Shown piece after piece: positions 32,917 through 41,662 of a DNA stretch of 64,000 nt. The stretch comes from Amoebidium appalachense (lineage: Eukaryota > Ichthyosporea): positions 1,240,001 to 1,304,000 of the forward strand of contig CAVNZM010000009.1 in the NCBI GenBank assembly GCA_963693365.1, written 5' to 3'. The position numbers and the translations under genes are program-made. The notes below the pieces were generated by a model. The model ran no database searches. It had not been told where the DNA came from and worked only from the letters and a program-made list of their open reading frames with translations. The first letter of the stretch is position 1, and every line of letters starts with the position of its first letter.

Positions 32917-33515
32917 AGAAATACTACACGGTACTAATATCGGGCACATGAGCGTGAAGACCATCCGCACATGCACGTGTGCACAAGCGGACATGCACGT
33001 AGTGTGTGGTTTTGGTGGTTGAGGTGTGTGTGTGTGTGTTGGGGGGGGGGGGGGGGGGGGGGGGTAAAGCCTATAGATATTTGACAAGAAAGGTTGTACA
33101 TAACACAAAACGACAAAAACGCACAGCAACACAGGCACGTGTCACAGGAGGAGGGTGACATGCCACACAGCACCCAATACAGACACCTAACGTAATAGGT
33201 GGACCCCGTATGTACACGTGTGTGTGTGTGTGTGCGTGTGCTTGTGTAGCAAGGTCGTAGATGGCTGTGTGGGCATGCACAAAACAGGGTGTGAGTTTGA
33301 GTGTGCGCGGGGATGAATCTGGCATGCATGTTTTGATGCGTGCAGATACGATATGCACACAGTGTAGATGCACCACATCCCGCCCAGTGCAAAAAGCACA
33401 TCCCAACACCAGAAGCATAAAAAAGAAACAAGACACGTCACCACCAAAATCTCGCACCGTAATCAGAAGGAAACCGCATATCCCGCCTTCATGCATCATC
33501 GCTCAACGAATCACA
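31860..33515. other. Intergenic downstream of FAU-type gene; C-runs, ACC and GT repeats
   Basis: Holds C-runs and an (ACC)n tract at 31934-31972, an alternating CG/CA stretch at 32140-32176 (potential Z-DNA), G-runs at 32876-32915 and 33040-33063, and GT-rich stretches. No supported exon. Confidence 0.55.
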
Positions 33516-33521
33516 TTTATT
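33516..33521 (-). terminator. Polyadenylation signal of the FAU-type gene
   Basis: AATAAA on the minus strand, 20 bases after the stop codon (33543-33541). It is the only canonical signal close to a gene end in this window. Confidence 0.6.
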
Positions 33522-33540
33522 ACGTTTTTCGCAGCGACAT

Positions 33541-35825
33541 TTAAGAGTTGGAGTTGGGGCCCTTCTTCTTGCCGAAGCCAGCCACGACGTTGACGAAGCG
33601 CTTGTTGTACTGAGCACGGCGCTTGGCCCGGCCCGTCAGCTTCTTGGCCTTCTCCTGGGCCTCCTTCTTGGGCGTCTGCGACTTCACCTTACCGGCACGG
33701 GCCAGAGAACCGTGCACCTTACCTGTGGGTGTACGTGTACGTGTACGTGTGTGCATGCAAGTGTGTTTATGTGTGTATGTGTCCGCTGGAGGCTATGTGC
33801 ATGTTGCGTGGTGTGTGTACATGTTTGCGTGGACATAGGCTGTGTTGGTTTGTGTGTGGCAACATTTGATACTTGTGTGTCAGTGTGTGTATGCGAGCGC
33901 TCATGCACGTGCCGAAGAAAGTGGAGGGAGGAAGGAGAGGAGGGCGAGAAGTGGGTGCTTATGTTGGTGTTTGAGTGTGTGTGTGGATGCGTGTGTTCAT
34001 GGAGATGGGAAGAAATTAGTTGTCAGTTCACAACATCCAATCATGGAAACAAAAGTGCTGACTGTTCAACAGCAGATTGCAGCCCCCCTCCCCCCCCCTC
34101 AGAATAAGCGACTACACGCACACCTGCACCTCCCCCCCCCCCCCCCCAAAAAAAAAGGCAAAAAACAAGTAACCCCAGCACATCTACCTCACTGTAACAC
34201 CCCCTCTCCCCCATAGCTCCAATACTACTCAACATACCCCCTGCTCAGCAATACCAGAAAACATAAAACCCTCCATTCTAAAGCGTTGTAATGATCAGTT
34301 TGCACAAGCACACAGAGCATGCCCCCCCCCCCCCCCCAAAAAAAAAAAAACAAACAAAAGAAACATTTGTCTGTCTCCTCACCAACCAAAATCACCCCCC
34401 CCCCCCCCCTTTTTTTTAAAAAAAAAAAAAGACCCCTGGGGGAAAGGAGCGACAAGGGGGGAGGGGGGGGGGGGGGGGCAGGCCGTGCATTTTTAGGCAC
34501 CAAATACCACGCCCTCCTTCGGTATCCATGCCCCCAAGACAGACAAGCATGCAAACACACACGACACTGCCCCACACACTGGGCTGCTATCAACACTAGC
34601 CTCCAGGATCACAGAAACTCCAACATCAACACATAAAACTCCCTAACTGCCTTCACTATAGCCCATCCTATTTTCTTTCAGCCGCCCTCCCCCTTCACCC
34701 CACACCCACTTGTACACACAGACCCCTCCCCCCTTCGTCTGCTCCCTCTTTCACCCTCCCCCGAAAAAGCACTTTCCATATCCTTCTGCAAGACCGTAAC
34801 ACCCCAACAATATCTATGCCACCCTCCTCCTGTCCCCACCGCTAGCACTTTCCACGTGAGGTGACCCTATCCATGAGAGAAATGAAGTGTGCGCATTCTT
34901 TCGTGTCAGCCTCCCGAGTGCGCTCGAAGAAGAAACGTGTAAGATTGCTGCAATATGTATAAAATTATAACTTAGGCAATACAAGGGCCACCCTTTCATA
35001 CCGCCGCCTACGCAAGAAAACCTGTGTGTGGGTGCCTTCAAGAAGTGTATATGTAAAAAAAAAAGGATCATGAATCGTAGTGAGGTATGATGGACTGACA
35101 CATGTGTGATGATAACACAGCTTGTCCCCTGTTGTCAAAAATCTGCAAAACGAAAAAGGGTGTTGAATAACGAATGTCTGATAAAATACCCGCGCTGTCC
35201 CCTTCTCCCCACTTTCGGCCTCCTTATCAAAAGTCGTTCTGTTGCTTGGATCCCGTCCTCTTGATCCTCCGATCTTAAACTAGACTTCACGAGTGACTTC
35301 TATAGCTTATCTGTACGAGCACCTAACTGAACGGGTGTAAGCGGAGAGGGTGGAGGCTGCCTGAAACGTTTTTCCGGAAAAAAAAACTTATTTTCGCTGC
35401 AGCAGCACAATGATCCCTGCCGTGTACGCCACCTGGTCGCCGCTCATCCTGTTCTGTGCCCGCACTCCCCTGCTACTCGCTAATGCGCGGTGTGGCGGGT
35501 AGAACGGGGGGTAGGTTCCAACATCAAACAATCCCCACAGAGACCAACCCAAAGCCCCCTCCCCAAGAGAAGTAATCCACAGCACCAACATGAAGTAATA
35601 CATACCACCGAGAAGACGGGGGGTGACGTTCAGGGTGGACAGGTTGCCAACAGCGCAGGCGGCGAGGGTGGAGTCGTCGCTCAGGGGCACGCCGGCGTAG
35701 CACACCACCTGATCAGCGCAGGGGAGGCCCTCCATGCGTGCAACAAACTCCTTAACATCGGCGACGGTGGACGTGCCGTTGAACTCGGCCAGGTGGCTGG
35801 CGCCCGACACAACGAAAACCTGCAT
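33541..35825 (-). CDS. FAU: Ubiquitin-like (FUBI) / 40S ribosomal protein S30 fusion
   Basis: Exon 1 is 35825-35606 and exon 2 is 33722-33541. Together they encode 133 residues, the same length as animal FAU. Residues 1-74 form a ubiquitin-like fold (start [23 protein letters not shown], end LLGG). Residues 75-133 are ribosomal protein S30 ([43 protein letters not shown]). The precursor is expected to be cut after Gly-Gly, freeing S30 for the small ribosomal subunit. The 1883-bp intron splits the codon of the second glycine, exactly at the module boundary. The sequence before the ATG resembles a splice acceptor (AACACAG), so a 5' untranslated exon is possible. AATAAA follows 20 bases after the stop. 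Confidence 0.96.
33723..35605 (-). other. Intron of the FAU-type gene
   Basis: Donor GTATGT, acceptor CCCACAG. It holds GT-rich repeats (33723-34000), C(n)A(n) tracts at 34134-34156 and 34322-34350, a C-T-A composite at 34396-34430 and G-runs at 34460-34479. I looked for box C/D motifs on the sense strand and saw no convincing pair. Confidence 0.8.
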
Positions 35826-36644
35826 GTTGCCCTGTGTTTTTCTGCCTAGGCAGCTCGACAGAACTTGGTAGAGAGCGGAAACTGGCGCGAGCGTAGCGCT
35901 GATGACTGACCCCGTTCGTGCCCAGGTGCCCTCGTGCACACAGGAAACGCAAAATGGCCAATGGCAGAGAATCAATAATAGTTTAAGCAGTATGTGACTT
36001 GTAAAACTATTATAATTGGTGCTTATATTTAGAGCAGAGATGGTCTCTTTCCAGATCACGCAACGCATTTAGACCCTGTCGCATGTGTTGAAATGCGACA
36101 GACTGCGACAGCACAGAGATCTAAAACGTAAGCAAAGCAACGTTGGACTCGGCGAGTTGAGTTCACACACATACATACACGTAGGTGCAGATTGAAAAGC
36201 CAGAAACGTTTGTTTATTTGTATCAGTCTTTGCAAGCATGTATGGAACTTGCCCAATTTCCGACGCTTCTTTTACTTCAAACTTATGTGGTTACTCACGG
36301 CTAGGCGACTGCATCGTACAAGACACTGACTGGCTTGTTGCACTCACTCCGTTGTTTCAAACTGCGTAAGCTTGTCGAAGGGACGTGTGACTCGGTCTTT
36401 CAATTGCGACTCTCGCGCTTGGTAAATGCAGGTGCTGTGTTTTTCTCTATGAACCCACAAGCTGGGTGTGGTGTTTAGACTGTAAGGAACAGTAAGCTGT
36501 CGAGCATATGGCAAGTTTCTGTCGGATCCTCCCTCCCTCCCTCCCCCCCCCCCCCCCCCCCCCCCCCCCATCCCTCCCTCACTCTCTCAAGTTTACGTAA
36601 ATGTAGGACGTTCCACCCGCTTAGATTTCCCGGAAGATCACACC
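35826..36644. other. Shared upstream region between divergent genes
   Basis: Lies between the FAU-type start (minus, 35825) and a possible small gene (plus, 36645). Contains a C-run at 36543-36569. An inverted pair, CTGTCGCA and TGCGACAG, sits at 36074-36108. If both genes are real, this 0.8 kb would hold both promoters. Confidence 0.4.
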
Positions 36645-36829
36645 ATGAATTCTTTTGGTATGATGGAAAAGGCAGTGGCTAGGTAAGTTAAGTGTTCTTG
36701 TGTTATAATTTCATGCTGTTTCTGTGTTTGCACCTGTGGAGAGGCAGCACGCACCTTTTGAACATAACCTTGCTCCTGTTGCTCCTGTCTTCAAGTTTGC
36801 CGTGAGTGTATAATTGTGAAGAAAAGCTG

Positions 36830-36867
<38 letters not shown>

Positions 36868-36943
36868 GGTTGACCGAAGTTGAGCACTCTTGTTGCTCCT
36901 GTCTTCGAGTTTGCCGTGAGTGTATAATTGTGAAGAAAAGTTG

Positions 36944-36983
<40 letters not shown>

Positions 36984-37240
36984 GGTTGACCGAAGTTGAA
37001 CAAGAAGTGTTGAGGTGATGAGGCATTTAGGTAGCCGTTTTAGCAGAAGGAATTTGGTTTGGGGATATATCTTTAGGTCACATACACGTTTTTTTCTGCA
37101 CTTGCCTCCCCCGCCCCCGGCGTTACCCCCCGCGCCATCCCACCCCACTCCTACACCACACATACACACGTTAACACTCGCGCGCACACGACCGTGAGTG
37201 CAGTTACGGGTGCACACCCTCCCTCCTTTGTACACGTTTT

Positions 37241-37283
<43 letters not shown>

Positions 37284-37517
37284 ACACACACACCCTTAAA
37301 CATAATACAAATCTCTTGTCGTTAAAGAAAGGACGGTGGCTGGAGGGGAGGGGGGGGGGGGGGGGGGGGAGAGGGAGAGGGAGAGGGAGGGACGCAAAAG
37401 ACCGCCGAGACGTGTTTTGTTTTTATCCTGCAAAGAACTCGGCTCTTTTGTGTAGGTGAGCAATACTCGAATCCCGTGTTTGCTAGTTGCTTGTGTTACG
37501 CGAAAGGTTTTTTTTTT

Positions 37518-37548
<31 letters not shown>

Positions 37549-37758
37549 ATTTAGTGGTTGTTGAAGTTGTGCCTCCTTCTTTGTGTGATATCTAGGACAT
37601 TAAACCGTTCCCTTCTTCTTTTGGAAGGCAGAAAAGAAATAGCGATATTTTTACCTGTCCTCCGTCAACTAGAGGAACATACATTTCGAGCTGTTCTTTT
37701 GTTTTTTGTCGACGCTGCGAAGGCACAGTGTGCCATGGGGCCAAGATTAATGGCTTAG
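36645..37758 (+). CDS. Possible two-exon small protein, unidentified
   Basis: Exon 1 (36645-36682) opens with CACCATGA and reads MNSFGMMEKAVA before a perfect AG/GTAAGT donor. Exon 2 (37596-37758) follows a TATCTAG acceptor, joins in phase and ends at TAG. The product would be 66 residues with a hydrophobic, helix-prone middle (EIAIFLPVLRQLEEHTFRAV). I recognise no family. The strong donor and phase match are the only support. Another frame of exon 2 (Cys-rich, ending at 37789) is also open, so exon 2 could be misassigned. Confidence 0.3.
36777..37003 (+). repeat. 114-bp tandem duplication containing a (GT)n core
   Basis: Units 36777-36890 and 36891-37003 share TGTTGCTCCTGTCTTC, TTTGCCGTGAGTGTATAATT, a GT tract and TACGGGTTGACCGAAGTTGA with only a few differences. 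They lie inside the intron of the possible small gene. Confidence 0.9.
37229..37400. repeat. C-run and purine run
   Basis: An uninterrupted C-run of about 40 at 37243-37283 and G-runs at 37350-37369. Further on, T passes into G at 37507-37547, again the complement of C(n)A(n). Confidence 0.95.
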
Positions 37759-37983
37759 CCTTTCTCAATAAATTACACATTACCCTGTAAATTGTTGCAC
37801 CCGTTTTCAAGCCGAAAGTGAAACCCCCCGCCCCTACGGCCCACGCATTTTTCTGCATACCGGTGCTGTATGAAGCCTACCCATGTGAAGCTTTACAATA
37901 TGTGTGTGCCTGTGTGTGTATGTTTTATGGAGGAGAGAGGAAAGGGGGTGTCTATCTCCGTGTCCGACGATTTCAAATCCTTG

Positions 37984-38072
37984 TTTTTTTTTTTCTTTTG
38001 ACTGGATTTATTCGACGGAAAGATATGCAAGTATGCACGGCATACTGAGAAGACAATAAAAACTTCACGAGC
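37984..38072 (-). mobile_element. LINE 3' end only (severely 5'-truncated)
   Basis: The minus strand reads CGTGAAGTTTTTATTGTCTT through CTTTCCGTCGAATAAATCCAGTCAAAAGAAAAA, matching the 3' end of the LINE copies at 47.2 and 57.9 kb. Only about 90 bp are present. Confidence 0.85.
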
Positions 38073-38474
38073 ATTTTCCAAATTCTTTTTTCGTGATTTC
38101 TGGCCTCTCTCCCTCTCTCTTGCGGCGGGCGGGTGTGGGGGGAGGGGGGAGTTACGGAGACCGCTTGCATAGTAAAAAGACTGAAAAAGGAGGATGGAAG
38201 ATTGTGGTGCTGATTCGGTTTGAGTTTCGTGTGCACCCAATGAGGTTCGTGTGCACCCACAATCACAGACTCACACTCCTGTTTGCTGTCCTGCAGCGCA
38301 CACCCACGCCTCTAGATCAATCGACTTCCTGCATTGTGTTATCTTATCACCCCCCCTCCCCCCCCACGGGGGAGCTTCCTAGAAGCCCCGTCTCCTGAGT
38401 TCCTATCTATATTTTTCTTGCTTCTGGTTACTGCTGCAACTTTAACCCCCGGCCTTTCCCACTGCCCTTGCCTG
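38073..38474. other. No recognisable gene
   Basis: Mixed sequence with a small direct repeat (TTCGTGTGCACCCA, twice, 38225-38258) and C-rich stretches. No exon seen. Confidence 0.5.
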
Positions 38475-38711
38475 CATAAGCAACCCTGCTCGTCTCTGAT
38501 CAAGACGGGTGACCTACTCATGTTCAAGTGAAACAGTATCTGAGTTGGGTTTCGTTAACGAGGGGAATAGGTCGAAACTCGGGTACTGTGGATGACGTGG
38601 GCCCCCCCTGAGGATGGGCTCTGCTTATTATGCATACTCTTTATGTATGGCTTGCATTCTGCATCGTGTTATCCGTTTGTTCTTGTGTACTTCGTACTTT
38701 TTGACGCATTC

Positions 38712-38713
<2 letters not shown>
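38475..38713 (+). mobile_element. Poly-C-tailed SINE-like repeat, full copy
   Basis: About 239 bp from CATAAGCAACCCTGCTCGTC to TTTTTGACGCATTCAA, followed by C34A22. Nearly identical to 48681-48920; diverged at 50730-51003; truncated at 26929-27078. Inside are TATCTGAGTTGGG (RNA polymerase III A-box-like) and AGGTCGAAACTC (B-box-like) about 25 bp apart. GTATCTGAGTT can also pair with AACTCGGGTAC further on. The 40-codon frame in it (start MTWAPPEDGLCLL) is broken in the diverged copy, so it is not a gene. I infer a tRNA-type SINE with an unusual C-rich 3' end. Confidence 0.65.
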
Positions 38714-38756
<43 letters not shown>

Positions 38757-39287
38757 AAAAAAAAAAAAGTTCCAAACCCCCCTCCTTCCCCTGGGTGTTA
38801 AAAACCCCACCCTGCTCTAACCTAAATCTGCGCCACGCCTGCAGCGCAGCAAATGTACATATTGCCCACTCTGGGTCCTACAACACAGTATCATGCAATA
38901 CACCTATTTAGGTTGTGGGGGGTGGGGGGGGGGGGGGGGGGGGGTACAGAAACACTATCGGACGGGGAGTTGGGGGGGGGGGGGGGGGGGGGGGAGGAGA
39001 GGGAGAGGGGATTGGAGGGTGGGACAGGGTTTGCAGTTGGCAGGCGTCGTGTTGGAGGTAACACAAGGAAGGCCTATTGCAATGCACGGCCGTGGCAGCT
39101 GCCAACGGTTCAACGTGCGCGTCTACAAGTGCTTGGCCCGAGGCTAGCGAAGGCCGGCCATGTGCCCGGCTCATGTCATGTACATGCGCGTACGTACGTG
39201 CTGTGTGCTGCAGCAAACACGAGATGCCACTCACGGCCCTAGGCCTTGCGCACGATCCCACGTCAGTTTGCTGAGGTCATGCAGGGT
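38714..39287. other. C(n)A(n) tract, G-runs and unassigned sequence
   Basis: The C/A tract runs to 38768. G-runs lie at 38926-38944 and 38972-38994. The rest is GC-rich and unassigned. Confidence 0.6.
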
Positions 39288-39662
39288 TCATGACGTCTGC
39301 AATGACTCAGACTGATGGCCGGCCACTTGCCTTGCCCACGTTATCGTGTTGCAAGTGACGTCCCACCAAGAAGGATAAAATAGGATAGCCTGCCCGATCT
39401 TACAAGGAGCTGTCATTCTTTTTTTTACAGGGTCGAGAGTGAGATTGAAGAAGCCTCTGTAACAGACGAGCTGTGTATAGAGCGACCCTGGACTGCCAGG
39501 CACCATTACGGTTTTGTTTATAATTTCCTCAACTGAACACTGTTGATCTAGTAGTGTTTGACATATAAATATAACAAACACCCGTTCCTTGTTGTCACTG
39601 GGACTGTCCAAGAATTTTCTGCAGGTAAGTTGCAGCACGGATAACAACATCAGCCACCCCAC
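39288..39662 (-). CDS. Unidentified 124-codon open frame
   Basis: A long minus-strand frame of normal composition (segments QTLLDQQCSVEEIINKTVMV and KRMTAPCKIGQAILFYPSWW). A CCTGCAG acceptor at 39626 would begin an exon at KFLDSPSDNKERVF. I recognise no family and found no phase-matched partner, so it could be an exon of an unrecognised gene or mobile-element debris. Confidence 0.28.
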   Translation of the reverse strand: MGWLMLLSVLQLTCRKFLDSPSDNKERVFVIFICQTLLDQQCSVEEIINKTVMVPGSPGSLYTQLVCYRGFFNLTLDPVKKRMTAPCKIGQAILFYPSWWDVTCNTITWARQVAGHQSESLQTS

Positions 39663-40215
39663 CCTCGGCAGTATATATATAGGGCTGTGTAGGTTCTGGG
39701 CTGTGCATAGCGCACGGGATCAACATAGTATTGCCGTGATGACAGTGGCTAAAGGAAGCCTAACCCCAACTAGAAGTTTAGTAAGGCTTTTTTGTATGAT
39801 ACCGGGCAAATCGTATTCATTTTTTATTTTTTTTATTTTTTATTTTTCCCAACAACGTATTGTTCCTTCTTTTGTTCTCTGTAAATCCAACGCGACAATG
39901 TATGGCGCCGGGGCCCTTTCCCCCGGTCAAAGGAAGAGGTGGGGGGGGTGGGGGGGGGGGGGGGGGGGGCAGGATATCGTTAAGGGAGTTTTTTTAAGAA
40001 GAAACTATGCTCGGCAAACGGCTCAAATGATGCAACGGGGGAGGAAAGGGGGAGAAGGGGGGGGGGGGGGGGGGGAGGGGGGGGGGGGAGGGGGGAGGTC
40101 GAGAACTTTTTCTTTTTGATTCCACATTAAACCCTACTGCTTTACATAGCGCTCTACTCACCATGTCTGTTTGCAGAGCACACCATTCACACTGTGACCA
40201 CTGCACCCATCCACC
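39663..40215. other. Upstream region of the methyltransferase gene
   Basis: AT-rich sequence, then G-runs at 39941-39969 and 40058-40099 (the latter about 120 bp before the start codon). No TATA box recognised. Confidence 0.5.
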
Positions 40216-40491
40216 ATGTCTTCCCCCAAGCAAGCACCTTCCATGGCCGATGCAGGCTCCGGCCCCTCCAAACAGCAAGAGCCCAAGCAGAGGGAGGAGA
40301 CAGAGACAGAGACAGGGGGGCACACCAAGAAGATATCTCCACGGCAGGACGAGGACACGATGATTCACAAGTTTGCTGCCGGTCTGGTGGCCTACCACGT
40401 GCTTGCCTTTGTCTGCCTGTTTGGCCCTTCACGTATGTGTCCCCCCCCCCCCCCCCTCCCCACCTCCCCCAAACTTCCATTATATCACTGA

Positions 40492-40572
<81 letters not shown>

Positions 40573-40695
40573 AACAGCCTCACCCACACGCACCCCCCCC
40601 ACCCCCCACCCATACACCGTACCCACACACACGCACACGTGTTACACACGCACACATTCACCACCCACACTACTTCCAATATATCCCCCCCCCCC

Positions 40696-40726
<31 letters not shown>

Positions 40727-41144
40727 ACCCACACCCCACGCCACCAGCCCTTTCCAGATTCCCGTCTGGCCAAAAAAAAAAGAAAAGGAAAAAAAAAAGA
40801 AAAAAAAAAAAGAGAGGGGGGGGGGAGGGGGGGTGTCGGGGAGTTAGAAAAGGGGAACAAAGGAATTTGAACTTTGAAACGCTTCGTGCTCACTCAGAGA
40901 GCATATTGAAATAACCACACGATTATACAAGAAGAAGGTCAGAGTGCGAATTTTTTTGAGGCTTAGAAAAAGGTTTAGAGTGTGTGGTGTGTGAACTGGT
41001 GCCTGTCCAGGCCTAGGCATGCTTTTCTCGTGCCTCCCCTCCCTCTCCCCCCCCCCCCCCCCCCCTCCCCCCTCCCCCCCTTCTCACAGTTTTCTGACAC
41101 AGCACTTGGAAGTATTCACGATCACAGGCAGGGCTCTTCCTAGA

Positions 41145-41192
<48 letters not shown>

Positions 41193-41624
41193 CCCCCCCC
41201 CCCTCCCCCCAATCAACCAACCTCCCCGCCTTCCCCCCCCCCCCCCCTCTTCCAAAATAAAAAATAAACCTCTTTGATCTCTCTTGTAGCGCAAACACAT
41301 TTCTCTTCCAGCAAGTTGGGAAAGATGAAGGGGGACGCGCTCCGGGAAGAGACTCGATGTACCACAAGTTCAAGAAGCAATCTGCATGCGGCAATTAATT
41401 GCTAGTTGTAAAGTGTACAAGTTCACCCACCCCTTCTTCCATATATGGTTGCAGGTGACCTCTTCTGGTTGGGCGGTTGGTGGGCGTTTCTTCTGCCCCT
41501 GCTCTCCCACACGGCCATTGCCGTCTATGAGGCCCGCTGTGTGCCCAGTCAGATTGCTGAGCAGTGGGCTGGTCTGGACTGGCGCCGTGATGACGTGCAC
41601 ATGTGGGACAAGGTGCAAACCCAG

Positions 41625-41662
<38 letters not shown>

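Noticed and set aside
38548-38640. Hammerhead-type ribozyme in the SINE-like repeat (GTCGAAAC is present)
   Set aside because: No CUGAUGA strand in a position to complete the core; the nearest stretch, CTGATCAAGACG, lacks the required G and A.
38592-38720. A 40-codon frame starting MTWAPPEDGLCLL found in three places
   Set aside because: It is part of the SINE-like repeat, and the diverged copy at 50850 has a stop 13 codons in.
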